Positions 34,079-43,480 are shown, counted from the stretch's first letter. The stretch is DNA of 64,000 nt from an uncultured Nonlabens sp. (GCF_947495285.1 NZ_CANLXZ010000017.1:1-64000), one strand, 5' to 3'. Numbers and translations are program-made. The notes: generated by a model from the sequence alone, not told the origin.

Positions 34079-35920
34079 TTATAATTCTATAGTGAACTTT
34101 GTTCCTATACCTACTTTACTTTGTACAGATATATTTCCACCCATGGCTTCTACTTGATTTTTAGTCATGAATAAACCTAGACCGTTAGAGTCTTTATGGT
34201 CATGAAATGTCTTGTACATTCCAAATATTTTATTCTTATTTCTATCCAGGTCTATTCCTATCCCATTGTCAGATACTGTTATGTTACAAGAATCGTTATT
34301 AACCCTGGCACAAATAACTATTTTCAAGTGGACGTCAGGATTTCTATATCGTATACTGTTAGTGATTAAATTGAGCAAGATACTTTCTAAATAAACAGGG
34401 AAAGCCAGAATCTCTGTGCCGTTTTCTATGTCTATTTCTATATCGTATTCATTTTTCATTATTTCTAATGAAACACTTTCTAACGTTTGTAGAACGAAGT
34501 CTTTTAAAGCAATATTTTTTAATTTGATCTTATTAGAGTGTATAGAAACTACCTGATTAAGATCTTCTATGGTTTGATTTAAATTATTGCTAGATGTATT
34601 TAACATGGATATGATTTTAGAACGAGTTTCTATCTCTTCACTTTCTTTATAAAAATCAATAAGTCCTTTAAAATTACTAGAGTGCGATCTTAAATTATGA
34701 GAAACTATATAGGCAAAGTTGAGGAGTCTTTCATTTTTACTCATTATTTCTTTAAGAAATACTTTCTTTTCCTTTTCTACCATGCGCTCATTAGTTATAT
34801 CTAAAATTTGAATAACTAGGTTTTCTGGGTCGCCATGTTCATCATGTAATACATTGCATATAGTTTGAGTATAAACTATGGATCCATCAGACGCTCTCAA
34901 GGTTATAGCTTGTCTAATATGGTCTGTTTTTTTATTTAAAACCTTTTCTAAGTGATGAAACCATTCTGTAAAATCACTTTTGTCGATTAGTTGATCAAAA
35001 GAAGTTTTTAATAGATCCTTGTTTTTTAGTTTAGTTATTCTTTCTAGTGTGGGGTTTACATTAAGGAATTCAAGGGTAGCAGTGTCTAGTATGGCTACAC
35101 CTAAGTTTGAATTAAAGAATAATTTTTGAAATTTTTGTGATGTAACTTTAATCTCGTGCTCTTTCTTTTTGCGGTCACTTATGTTTTCAAATGTTCCGTA
35201 TTGTGTTATACATAAACCATTTTTAAACTCACTTTGACCTGTTGCTCTTACCCATATGCAGTTACCTTTTGCGGTAACTAACTCTAATTCTAGATCGTAT
35301 GGTTCATTTCTCATAATAGAGTTAAGAAAAGCTTCTGATATTTTATTGCGAGATTCACCGTTTTTATAAAAATTTATTGCTTGCGTAGCGTCTGGCACAA
35401 AATCATTAGACACTTCATGAAGTTTTTTTGTAGCATCTGACCAGTATAACTCTTTAGTCACATTATTATATTGCCATGTACCTACGTTTGCGTGCGAGCA
35501 TAGATCTAGTAAAATTTTGAAATCTAATTGATCACGTTTTTTAATAAGAATTTGAGAGGTAATGTCTTCTGTAACCATTACTATACCAGCTATTTTTCCA
35601 TTATGGTCATACCAGGGTTTAATACTCCATTTTAACCACTGTTCACTGCCATCTTCACGTATAAAAAGCTCCTCATCTCGAGATTCTTCAGCACCATTTA
35701 AAACTCTTTGATGTTTATCTTTACATTGATCACTTATTTCAGGAAATATATCATAATGATTAAAGCCTCTTAAATCAGACTTTTCTAGTTTATAATCAGT
35801 GCACCATTTTGCAGAGTGTGCAACATATCTCAATTGATTATCTAAAAAAGCTACCGCAATAGGAGCCTGAACAATAATATTAATTTGATCGTGTATCTCG
35901 TGATTTTCTTGATCCTCCAT
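34079..35920 (-). CDS. Soluble PAS-domain sensor histidine kinase
   Basis: A 613-residue cytoplasmic kinase without membrane segments. Three PAS/PAC units are visible at about 12-127, 132-252 and 262-382 (TEDITSQILIKKR, YGTFENISDRKKKE and QILDITNERMVEKE mark their ends). A histidine-kinase core follows with H408 in YIVSHNLRSHSSNFKGL, N box LITNSIRYRNP, DNGIGIDL and GLGLFMTKNQVEAMGG. The SHNLRSH box is typical of flavobacterial PAS kinases. It is probably a sensor of redox, light or small molecules, but no cofactor-binding residues can be assigned. A receiver gene follows. Confidence 0.93.
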   Translation of the reverse strand: MEDQENHEIHDQINIIVQAPIAVAFLDNQLRYVAHSAKWCTDYKLEKSDLRGFNHYDIFPEISDQCKDKHQRVLNGAEESRDEELFIREDGSEQWLKWSIKPWYDHNGKIAGIVMVTEDITSQILIKKRDQLDFKILLDLCSHANVGTWQYNNVTKELYWSDATKKLHEVSNDFVPDATQAINFYKNGESRNKISEAFLNSIMRNEPYDLELELVTAKGNCIWVRATGQSEFKNGLCITQYGTFENISDRKKKEHEIKVTSQKFQKLFFNSNLGVAILDTATLEFLNVNPTLERITKLKNKDLLKTSFDQLIDKSDFTEWFHHLEKVLNKKTDHIRQAITLRASDGSIVYTQTICNVLHDEHGDPENLVIQILDITNERMVEKEKKVFLKEIMSKNERLLNFAYIVSHNLRSHSSNFKGLIDFYKESEEIETRSKIISMLNTSSNNLNQTIEDLNQVVSIHSNKIKLKNIALKDFVLQTLESVSLEIMKNEYDIEIDIENGTEILAFPVYLESILLNLITNSIRYRNPDVHLKIVICARVNNDSCNITVSDNGIGIDLDRNKNKIFGMYKTFHDHKDSNGLGLFMTKNQVEAMGGNISVQSKVGIGTKFTIEL

Positions 35921-36018
35921 TGATCTAATTTAAAAAAGAAAACTAGATAATCTGTGAGTCTCTAAAACAAATGTTAATTTTTTATAAGTTAAAATCGATT
36001 AACAGCATATTTGATTGG

Positions 36019-36783
36019 TTAAGAGCGTATTTTTTCTAATTTAAATTGCTCTCCATCGAACACTCCATAGGTATAATGATTTATCCAGTCTCCTATGTTA
36101 ATGTAAGTAGAATTTTCTCCTACCTTTATTTCCATAGGTAAATGTCTATGACCAAAAATGAAGTAATCAAAATGTTCTGTTTCTAATTTACGCTTAGCAT
36201 AGAGTGCCAGCCATTCTTTATCCTCACCTAGAAAAACAGCATCTTCATCTCCAGATATAAGTTTATTTTTAACAGATAAATATCTTGCTATCCCTACACC
36301 TATGTCGGGATGCACCCACTTAAAACACCACTGAAAGAATTTACTAGTAAATATCTTTTTCATATGTTTATAACCTTTATCACCAGGTCCTAGACCATCT
36401 CCATGGCCTATGAGTAATTTTTTACCATTAAATTCAAAAGCCTGAGGTCTGTGATAAACAGGAATTCCTAATTCCTCTTCAAAATAGCCGAACATCCACA
36501 AATCATGATTCCCTACAAAAAAGTAAATAGGGATACCGCTATCTGCAATTTCAGCAAGTTTACCTAATACCCTAACTTGATTTTTAGGAACTACATGTTT
36601 ATACTCAAACCAGAAATCAAATAAATCTCCCAATAAGAATATAGCAGCAGCATCTTCTTTGATATGATCTAGCCAGGTTAGAAATTTCTGTTCACGTGGT
36701 TTACTTTTTTCTTGAGTAGGCGCTCCTAAATGGTTGTCGCTAGAGAAATATATTTTTTTTCCTTCGGGAATTTGCATAGCCAC
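36019..36783 (-). CDS. lpxH: UDP-2,3-diacylglucosamine diphosphatase (LpxH family)
   Basis: Peripheral inner-membrane metallophosphoesterase of lipid A synthesis that cleaves UDP-2,3-diacylglucosamine to lipid X. The 254 residues carry the calcineurin-like motifs: SSDNHLG (DxH), LLGDLFDFWFE (GDxxD), VGNHD, the GHGDGLG segment and FGHRHLP (GHxH). It is divergent from the AlbA-type gene. Bacteroidota LpxH is divergent from E. coli, so the assignment rests on motif order and length. Confidence 0.88.
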   Translation of the reverse strand: MAMQIPEGKKIYFSSDNHLGAPTQEKSKPREQKFLTWLDHIKEDAAAIFLLGDLFDFWFEYKHVVPKNQVRVLGKLAEIADSGIPIYFFVGNHDLWMFGYFEEELGIPVYHRPQAFEFNGKKLLIGHGDGLGPGDKGYKHMKKIFTSKFFQWCFKWVHPDIGVGIARYLSVKNKLISGDEDAVFLGEDKEWLALYAKRKLETEHFDYFIFGHRHLPMEIKVGENSTYINIGDWINHYTYGVFDGEQFKLEKIRS

Positions 36784-36914
36784 AAAGATAATACACTTAC
36801 CGCTATCTGAATTATCGAATGGGGTAATGTCCGTGTATTATAGGATTGTATATTTATCTTAATTTTCACATTACTTTAATCTGTATAACTCATAAAGAGA
36901 GTATCTTAGACTCT

Positions 36915-38051
36915 ATGATTAATAAACGGCTTCTAGTTAAGAACTTACTCGCTCATAATGATGAGAATAGTTTCTATGATAAAAAGTTAAAAATAGATCT
37001 GAGTAGTAAAGAAGGAAAAGCAAAGTTTTTAAAACACATCTGTGCACTAGCAAATTCTAATCCTGACAATAATAGTTACATAGTAATAGGTATCGATGAT
37101 GAGACTAACGCCATAGTAGGTGTAGACTTCTTTGATGATTCAAAATTACAAAATTTGATCAATGCCTACTTTACAAATGCTCCTATTATACAGTATGAAA
37201 ACATCCCTTTTCCTCACTTGCCGTTGGGTAAGGTCGTCGGATTAGTAACTATAAGAGCACAAGTAGGACTCACATCACTACGCAAAAACATCTGGAAATA
37301 CTACGGTGGTAGTGTATTCTTCAGAGATGGAAGTATTTCAATGCCTAAAACTTTTGATCTTGAAATCAAAGATGTCAATTCAGAGATAGTAAAGAAATTA
37401 GAAAAACAAGCTAGCAATAATATAGAACATACTTTAGATAGTGTTGTAGAATTTTTAAATCGTAAAAATGAAGATCTAGAAACCCATTATAAGGTTTTTA
37501 AAGAGCAATTTGTTATTTGCTGGTCAGGAAAAGTAAAGGTGAATAAAGGACAGCGATATTATAATCGTGTAGACATCGAGATGGTAAATGAACAGGTTAA
37601 AATTTTTTACAGCACGTTAGATGAGGTTCAAATCACCTATGATGAGGACAGTTTCAGCATTTTAGAGTTTGTTCAATTAGGTATAGGAGACCGACAGCGT
37701 TATCACCCACTAGAGAGACAGACGTTACGGTTTTTCCATAATGGAACTTATTTGCTAGAAAATAAGATCTTATTTAATCCTCCTTATTACCACCGTCGTA
37801 CTTTGCATCATATTTATAACACAAACCTAGCTCTTTTACATAAAATCTCGCACGACATACCCTTAAAAAATGAAGAGCTAATAGACCTTAGACAGTTGCC
37901 AGAGACTATGTTAATATGCCAGTTTAACAACGTAGGAGAGCCTATAGAAAAGATGAAATCTCATAAGAGTTTTCTTAAAAACTATCCAGATACCTATAAA
38001 TCATATAAAGAAGCATTACGCGTTTTGCGCAAAGTAAAATATAATTCATGA
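36915..38051 (+). CDS. AlbA_2/Schlafen-type putative ATP- or nucleic-acid-binding protein
   Basis: A 378-residue cytoplasmic protein from the ATG at 36915; an in-frame TTG at 36846 would add 23 residues unlike the family. Residues about 10-160 resemble an AlbA_2 (Schlafen AAA_4-like) domain: the helix KFLKHICALANS, the strand SYIVIGIDDETNAIVGVDFF, the NAPIIQYENIPF region and the end VFFRDGSISMP. The C-terminal half (about 165-378) is mixed alpha/beta without recognised motifs. The stop overlaps the start of a metallophosphatase gene by 4 bp, implying coupled translation. The role is unknown; nucleotide sensing or RNA binding is a guess. Confidence 0.75.
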   Translation: MINKRLLVKNLLAHNDENSFYDKKLKIDLSSKEGKAKFLKHICALANSNPDNNSYIVIGIDDETNAIVGVDFFDDSKLQNLINAYFTNAPIIQYENIPFPHLPLGKVVGLVTIRAQVGLTSLRKNIWKYYGGSVFFRDGSISMPKTFDLEIKDVNSEIVKKLEKQASNNIEHTLDSVVEFLNRKNEDLETHYKVFKEQFVICWSGKVKVNKGQRYYNRVDIEMVNEQVKIFYSTLDEVQITYDEDSFSILEFVQLGIGDRQRYHPLERQTLRFFHNGTYLLENKILFNPPYYHRRTLHHIYNTNLALLHKISHDIPLKNEELIDLRQLPETMLICQFNNVGEPIEKMKSHKSFLKNYPDTYKSYKEALRVLRKVKYNS

Positions 38052-38791
38052 GAACTATTGCAATAGGAGATATTCACGGCGGTTATAAAGCCTTAATTCA
38101 GCTTATAGAAAGGATAGATTTAAAAGATGACGACCAGTTAATCTTTCTAGGGGATTATGTAGACGGCTGGTCAGAGAGTTTTGAGGTAATAGATTTTTTG
38201 ATCTCGCTTTCGCGAAAGCGGAAACAAAACAATCAAGTGGTACCTATTTATTTAAGAGGTAATCATGATGAATTAATTGTAGATAATTTACAAGCAACAA
38301 CACCTAATGAAATGTGGCTGTTTCACGGCGGGCAAAGCACGGTAGATAGCTATAAGAATAGAAGTAAAGCCGAATTAGAATTGCATTTTAATTTTTTAAG
38401 ATTTGAACTTCATAATTTTTATGAGCTAGACGGTAATGGCTTTTTTCATGCTGGATTCCATAATTTAAAAGGACCGCATTACGAGTATTATAAAAATATA
38501 ACTTACTGGGACCGTACGTTATGGGAGCTAGCTCTTGCGGTAGATCCACATTTAGATAAAGAAAACGATCGGTATCCAGGTAGACTAAAAATCTATAATG
38601 AAGTATACATAGGACACACTCCTACAGATCGCTTAGGCTCGCATAAACCTATTAACGCAGCCTGCGTGTGGAATATCGATACTGCAGCAGCTTATAAAGG
38701 TCCATTAACCGCAATATGTGTAGAGACTAAAGAGGTGTGGCAAAGTGAGCCAGTACATACGTTTTATCTAGATGAGAAAGGAAGGAATTAA
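38048..38791 (+). CDS. PPP-type metallophosphatase (calcineurin-like)
   Basis: A 247-residue cytoplasmic phosphatase of the bacterial PrpA/ApaH-like group. Metal motifs are GDIHGGY (6-12), GDYVDGW and RGNHDE, with a later GHTPTDR His. Such enzymes act on phosphoproteins, dinucleoside polyphosphates or 2',3'-cyclic phosphates; which one cannot be told. Translation is coupled to the upstream AlbA-type gene by a 4-bp overlap. An exact palindrome copy lies in frame, encoding LSRKR between the GDYVD and GNHD motifs, making an unusually basic insert (SRKRKQNNQ). Confidence 0.88.
   Translation: MRTIAIGDIHGGYKALIQLIERIDLKDDDQLIFLGDYVDGWSESFEVIDFLISLSRKRKQNNQVVPIYLRGNHDELIVDNLQATTPNEMWLFHGGQSTVDSYKNRSKAELELHFNFLRFELHNFYELDGNGFFHAGFHNLKGPHYEYYKNITYWDRTLWELALAVDPHLDKENDRYPGRLKIYNEVYIGHTPTDRLGSHKPINAACVWNIDTAAAYKGPLTAICVETKEVWQSEPVHTFYLDEKGRN
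38205..38220. repeat. Iterated 16-bp palindrome, copy 8 (inside the phosphatase gene)
   Basis: Exact core in coding sequence, read in a different frame from other genic copies as Leu-Ser-Arg-Lys-Arg. Confidence 0.95.
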
Positions 38792-38959
38792 CAGCCACCG
38801 TTCTCATTAAATGGGATGTAATGAGAATGCTATTCATATTAAAAAGAATCATCCCTTAATGAACAGGTAATTTATTGCGACCGATCTAGTAATTTAGGAA
38901 TGTTAAATTGTAACATAATGATCCTACATTATACCTATTATATGTGATGGTATTTATTC

Positions 38960-38975
38960 TGCTTGCGCAAAAGCG
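38960..38975. repeat. Degraded palindrome-like site
   Basis: TGCTTGCGCAAAAGCG differs from the iterated 16-mer at three positions. It lies in the 236-bp gap before the SPFH gene and is possibly a decayed copy. Confidence 0.3.
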
Positions 38976-39027
38976 AAGTTTTAATAAAAATCTGTAACTT
39001 AGAAATCTAAATTAAAAATAAATCAGC

Positions 39028-40182
39028 ATGAGCATATTTGATAAGATTAAAGAGAAATTAAGTCACGAGTTTATTGACATAGTAGAGTGGCTAGATTATA
39101 CAAATGACACGATCGCACATAGATTTGAGCGTTATCAAAATGAGATTAAAAACGGTGCTAAATTAATAGTGCGTGAAGGACAAATGGCTGTTTTCATTAA
39201 TGAAGGTCAACTAGCAGATGTTTTTAAACCTGGTACTTATGATCTTACCACCCAAAACCTTCCTATTTTAAGTACACTCAAAGGCTGGAAATATGGTTTT
39301 AACTCGCCATTTAAAGCTGAGGTTTATTTTGTAAACACTACTTTATTTACAGATGAAAAATGGGGTACTAAAAACCCAATTACTTTAAGTGATAATCGTT
39401 TTGGTCTTGTAGAGATTAGAGCATTTGGTACTTATGCGTTTAAAATAGCAGACGCTGGTAAATTTATTATAGATATAGTAGGGACAGATAATAATTTTAC
39501 CAACTTTGAGATCAATGAGCATCTTAAAAGTCTTATTGCAACTAGATTCACTGATACCGTAGGAGAGGCAAATCTACCTATAGAATTATATGCTGCAAAT
39601 ACTACAGAACTTTCTGAAACCTGTCAGGAAGTAATGAAAACAGAATTCTTGAGTGTAGGTATATCATTAGAAAAATTCTACATCGAGAATGTTTCTATGC
39701 CAGAAGAACTCAAGAAAGAGATCTTTGAATACAGCCGTCTAGATAAAATAGATCTGGATAAGCTTACTAAATTTAAGACTGCCAAAGCTATAGAAGCAGC
39801 AGCAAATAATGATGGAGGTACTGCTGGTGCAGGTATGGGAATGGGAATGGGCTTTGTCATGGCCCAACAAATGGGTGGTATGATGTCGCCTCAAATGGGT
39901 GGACAGCAGCAAATGCCGCAACAACAGCAACAGTATCAGCAGCCCCAGGCCGCGGCAATCCCACCACCTATGCCACAAGCTGTAAGTTATTTTTATGCGG
40001 TAAATGGAGCACAAGCTGGACCTGTTTCTTTTGATCAATTAAGATCTCTTTTTGCTAGTCGCAGTATTAATAAAGACACGTTAGTCTGGAAAGCAGGTAT
40101 GGATGGCTGGAAAGCATTAAGTACTGTAGAGGAGTTAAAAGGATTCTTAGGCGGCAACACGCCACCGCCATTACCTATGTAA
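39028..40182 (+). CDS. SPFH-domain protein with C-terminal GYF_2 domain (YdjI-like)
   Basis: A 384-residue protein. Residues about 25-245 form the SPFH/band-7 type domain of the YdjI group (LIVREGQMAVFINEGQLADV; FKPGTYDLTTQNLPILSTLK). A low-complexity linker rich in Gly, Met and Gln follows (about 265-315; GMGMGFVMAQQ and QQQMPQQQQQYQQPQ). The C-terminal domain is GYF_2 (SYFYAVNGAQAGPVSFDQL to WKAGMDGWKAL), ending in a proline run that could bind such domains in trans. In Bacillus subtilis the related ydjFGHI operon pairs an SPFH protein with a zinc-ribbon protein and PspA. Here a zinc-ribbon gene follows, suggesting the same membrane-stress type of complex. Confidence 0.85.
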   Translation: MSIFDKIKEKLSHEFIDIVEWLDYTNDTIAHRFERYQNEIKNGAKLIVREGQMAVFINEGQLADVFKPGTYDLTTQNLPILSTLKGWKYGFNSPFKAEVYFVNTTLFTDEKWGTKNPITLSDNRFGLVEIRAFGTYAFKIADAGKFIIDIVGTDNNFTNFEINEHLKSLIATRFTDTVGEANLPIELYAANTTELSETCQEVMKTEFLSVGISLEKFYIENVSMPEELKKEIFEYSRLDKIDLDKLTKFKTAKAIEAAANNDGGTAGAGMGMGMGFVMAQQMGGMMSPQMGGQQQMPQQQQQYQQPQAAAIPPPMPQAVSYFYAVNGAQAGPVSFDQLRSLFASRSINKDTLVWKAGMDGWKALSTVEELKGFLGGNTPPPLPM

Positions 40183-40388
40183 AAATATAATTTTCCAACT
40201 TTTAAAGCCTTTTGCTTAATTTATAACTCTAGGTCGTTATTAACTGTCATTCTACCGTATGATAGAATAGGGCATTGCTTTTCCAGATTATAATTTCTAG
40301 ATTTATCCTTAAATTTTGTTTTATGTAGCAATACTTAAATCCTTATTTTTAATACGATATAAATATAACTTTTTGAACCTTTTCTATC

Positions 40389-41486
40389 TTGAGTGACTCA
40401 TCTTCTATAAACTCTGAGCGTAAAAAATCCTGTATCAATTGTGGTGCAGAGCTTACTTACGAGCCAGGAACAGATCTAATAACCTGTGATTATTGTGGTC
40501 ATAAAGAAGTTATCGAGCAATCTGACCAGCCTTTTAAAGAACTGGAGCTTAATAAATACATGGATCAAATGGGTGCCCAGTCGCACTCTATGGAAATTAC
40601 CATGTTGCACTGTGATAATTGTGGGGCAAACCAGCACATAGAAGAGAGTTATAAATCGCTACATTGTGTGTACTGTACAATGCCGCTTATTATTGAAGAC
40701 GCATATAAAGACGACTGGATTCTTCCTGGAGCGGTGGTTCCGTTTGAATTTAAGCCAGATAGAGCTTATCATATTTTCAAAAAATGGGTCGCTGGTTTAT
40801 GGTGGGCACCTAATAATTTACAAAAAGCGAGTCTAAGTCCCGAGAATACAAAAGGACTGTACGTTCCCTACTGGACTTTTGATGCACAATTAGACGCTCA
40901 ATATGAAGGAGAGCGAGGCGAGTATTATTATGTTACAGTAACACGTGGTTCAGGAAAAAATAAACGCACCACACAAGAACGCCGCACGAGATGGTATGAC
41001 GCATCTGGTGATATCTCTGGTTTTATAGATGACACTTTAGTTAAAGCCTCTCAACAAAAAGGAGGACAAATACCATCTAAAATAGCATCTTGGAATTTAA
41101 AACATCTCAAAACATTTGATACTAGATTTCTAGCGGGCTATGTGACAGAGAAATACACCATACCGCTTAAAGATGGACATCTAGATGCCAAAGAAAAAGC
41201 AAGAGATATTGCCGCAAACTGGGTGCGACGTGATATAGGTGGCGATACCCAGCGCATTCATAGATTAGAAATGGAATTAAGTGACCAGACTTTTAAGCAT
41301 ATTCTATTACCAGTTTACATAAGCTCTTATAAATTTAATGGCAAGCGCTATAACTTTTATGTAAATGGACAGACTGGTGTTATTCATGGTAGTAGACCTT
41401 ATTCTTTTTGGAAGATATTTCTAGCTATTCTAGCTGCATTGATTGTTATAGGTGCGATAGTTTACTTTATAAATACCCAACAGTAA
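40389..41486 (+). CDS. Zinc-ribbon membrane protein (YdjG-like)
   Basis: A 365-residue protein with two treble-clef or TFIIB-like zinc ribbons at the N-terminus (CINC...CDYC at about 15-36 and CDNC...CVYC at about 75-98). A central domain of about 220 residues follows, with a charged KRTTQERRTRWYD segment, and then one C-terminal membrane helix (ILAALIVIGAIVYFI, about 345-360). Translation must begin at TTG 40389, because the next ATG would delete the first ribbon. It pairs with the SPFH/GYF gene upstream, as ydjG pairs with ydjI. Role inferred: a scaffold recruiting the SPFH protein to the membrane. Confidence 0.82.
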   Translation: MSDSSSINSERKKSCINCGAELTYEPGTDLITCDYCGHKEVIEQSDQPFKELELNKYMDQMGAQSHSMEITMLHCDNCGANQHIEESYKSLHCVYCTMPLIIEDAYKDDWILPGAVVPFEFKPDRAYHIFKKWVAGLWWAPNNLQKASLSPENTKGLYVPYWTFDAQLDAQYEGERGEYYYVTVTRGSGKNKRTTQERRTRWYDASGDISGFIDDTLVKASQQKGGQIPSKIASWNLKHLKTFDTRFLAGYVTEKYTIPLKDGHLDAKEKARDIAANWVRRDIGGDTQRIHRLEMELSDQTFKHILLPVYISSYKFNGKRYNFYVNGQTGVIHGSRPYSFWKIFLAILAALIVIGAIVYFINTQQ

Positions 41487-41503
41487 TAATTTAATGTAAT
41501 AAT

Positions 41504-41535
41504 CAAAAATGCCCGATAAAATATCGGGCATCTTC
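41504..41535 (-). terminator. Terminator between convergent genes
   Basis: Arms ATGCCCGATA (41509-41518) and TATCGGGCAT (41522-41531). On the minus strand it ends in TTTTTGATT, so it mainly serves the helix-hairpin-helix gene, and may also stop transcription from the zinc-ribbon gene. Confidence 0.85.
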
Positions 41536-41555
41536 TAGTAACATAAATTATGGTT

Positions 41556-42266
41556 TTATTCCTTACCGCCTTTATGTTCATCTTGCCATTTTGATAGTTG
41601 AGACCATTCACCTTTAAAAGCCATAGCAGCCTGTTTAGGCCAGCTACCAGGTTGGTGTACTTGAAATCTAGAACCACCGTTGTTGAGAATTTCTTTTAAC
41701 TTAACAGGGTCTGTTTGTGATAATTTATACCACGTTCTAATACCTGCTGCATGAAATAATTCAGAAATTTTAGGACCTATACCTTCCACTATGGTAAGGT
41801 CATCTGGTTTTATTCTTTTACCCATTGCGGCCTTTGCAGCATCGGCATCATATTTTAAATTGCTGTCTTCATTTGCACTATCGATAACATTATTAGTAAC
41901 TGCTCCTGCTACAAATCCGCTAGCTAGATTTGCTGTATTTGTTGCATCTACTGCAGGTGCTTGATCTAATTTTAATTGAAGCGATCTTGCATCTGCCTCT
42001 GCTTTTGATGCTTTTATTTTTAAATCATCTGAATTTTTGGTTAATTGAGACACCTTATTTTTTAGACTAGAAGAGTTAATCTCACAACTTTTTAATTGAT
42101 CTTTTAATTGGTCTATTTCAGACTGTAATGTTTTGTTCTTATCTATCCAGTCGTCACAATCATTAGTAATTACAGAATTAGATTTACCCCAGTAATAACC
42201 TATTATTCCCGATATAATCCCTGTTAATAATGGTAATAACCAGCACCATATATTTGATAAATTCAT
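41556..42266 (-). CDS. Membrane-anchored coiled-coil protein with helix-hairpin-helix domain
   Basis: A 236-residue protein with an N-terminal membrane helix (about 8-27), a coiled coil (about 40-105) and a linker. A C-terminal helix-hairpin-helix-like domain of the type first seen near ribosomal-protein-L21-like annotations follows (DLTIVEGIGPKISELFHAAG, about 155-205), ending in a tryptophan-rich tail (PGSWPKQAAMAFKGEWSQL). Similar C-terminal domains occur in Bacteroidota envelope proteins. It lies 20 bp downstream of the OmpA gene, so the two probably form an operon. Function unknown. Confidence 0.78.
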   Translation of the reverse strand: MNLSNIWCWLLPLLTGIISGIIGYYWGKSNSVITNDCDDWIDKNKTLQSEIDQLKDQLKSCEINSSSLKNKVSQLTKNSDDLKIKASKAEADARSLQLKLDQAPAVDATNTANLASGFVAGAVTNNVIDSANEDSNLKYDADAAKAAMGKRIKPDDLTIVEGIGPKISELFHAAGIRTWYKLSQTDPVKLKEILNNGGSRFQVHQPGSWPKQAAMAFKGEWSQLSKWQDEHKGGKE

Positions 42267-42286
42267 ATTTTATTTTTTAGTTGGTT

Positions 42287-43249
42287 TTATTTAATTGTTA
42301 TTTCTACACGTCTGTTTTCTGCTCTTCCTTCTGCTGTTTTATTATTTGCAATAGGAGCGTCTGGGCCTTTACCTCCAGTTTCTATTTTTGATTTAGATAA
42401 TCCATTTTCTATAAGGTATTTTTCAACCTCTATCGCGCGTTTTTTACTCAATGCGATATTAGAGTTTCTGTTACCTACATTGTCAGAGTGTCCTATTACT
42501 AGAATTCTATCTTCTGGTCTTTTATTTGTGTAATAATTGATCTCAGATACTTTCTTACGTTGTGTCGCAGTTAATTTTACGGTATTACTTCCTGTCTGAA
42601 AGTGTAGGATTAAAGGGTTTGCTTTAATTTGAACCTTTAACTCATCTAGTTTTTGATTTTCAATTAGTGCAGCATCTCCCTTTGCTATTAATGCCGTCGT
42701 ATAGGTAATGGGTCCTTTAAAAATACTATCACTCGCTGTCATTTCATCATTTAAGCTGCCATAGATATCCATTCTAGAGTTGTCATACCCTAAACTAGTT
42801 AGGTAGTTTTTAACATCGTTTGCTCTTGCCTCACCTAGGTTAGTAAACGCACTTGAGTTAGTTTCTGTACTCGTGTATAGACCGGTAATATTTAATTTAG
42901 TATCAGGGTTGTCTTCTAAATAGTTCTTTATGTTTTTAAAGCTATTTGTCGCGTTATCTGATACGGGAATGATGTGGTGATAATCATTGCTGTTAAAATC
43001 TAGGTTGTCATTAGATCTTTCAATTAACTCTTGGTTGTTATTAAATAGCTCTATGCCGTTAAAACGCTCTTTTTGGGGTGCAGTTTTAATTTGAGAAGTG
43101 GTGTCACTGTCTACAGTAATCGCTGAGTCTGTTTTCTCCTGGTCATTACAATTACCGCTATAACATGTACCACAACACAACCATATGGTGAGCAGTATTC
43201 CTATGATAATAGTTATAATAATTCCTACCGGATATTTTAGTTTTTTCAT
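42287..43249 (-). CDS. OmpA-family protein with two OmpA-like domains
   Basis: A 320-residue inner-membrane-anchored or lipid-free envelope protein. The N-terminal hydrophobic helix (about 8-28) ends in a cysteine-rich CCGTCYSGNC stretch. A divergent OmpA-like domain (about 75-185) precedes a canonical peptidoglycan-binding OmpA domain (about 215-320) with GHSDNVGNRNSNIALSKKRA and GRAENRRVEI. It may bind diaminopimelate in peptidoglycan, as OmpA domains do. It heads a two-gene unit with the helix-hairpin-helix protein. Confidence 0.85.
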   Translation of the reverse strand: MKKLKYPVGIIITIIIGILLTIWLCCGTCYSGNCNDQEKTDSAITVDSDTTSQIKTAPQKERFNGIELFNNNQELIERSNDNLDFNSNDYHHIIPVSDNATNSFKNIKNYLEDNPDTKLNITGLYTSTETNSSAFTNLGEARANDVKNYLTSLGYDNSRMDIYGSLNDEMTASDSIFKGPITYTTALIAKGDAALIENQKLDELKVQIKANPLILHFQTGSNTVKLTATQRKKVSEINYYTNKRPEDRILVIGHSDNVGNRNSNIALSKKRAIEVEKYLIENGLSKSKIETGGKGPDAPIANNKTAEGRAENRRVEITIK

Positions 43250-43376
43250 TATTTAATTCATCTATAGTTAGTATTAAAATTAAATTAAATTCTTGCTAAA
43301 ACTATTGATCCGTTCTAATAGGGAGTTTAAAACCGCTAAAAAGCATTAATTAGTCGATAAAAGACATTTTTAATTA

Positions 43377-43392
43377 CGCTTCCGCGAAAGCG
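43377..43392. repeat. Iterated palindrome with one mismatch
   Basis: CGCTTCCGCGAAAGCG, one base from the consensus, in the 231-bp gap between the OmpA and TonB-type barrel genes. It fills the largest gap between exact copies. Confidence 0.7.
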
Positions 43393-43480
43393 TAAACATT
43401 AAGAGCAGCTAAGAATGAATATTTTAATAATAATTGAACGATTTTTGTAGACCATCTTTTGCTAGTTTTGTAAACAATTG

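Noticed and set aside
36915-38791. A phage-defence island, because of the Schlafen-like domain
   Set aside because: Only one such domain, no nuclease, mobile element or composition shift, and housekeeping genes on both sides.
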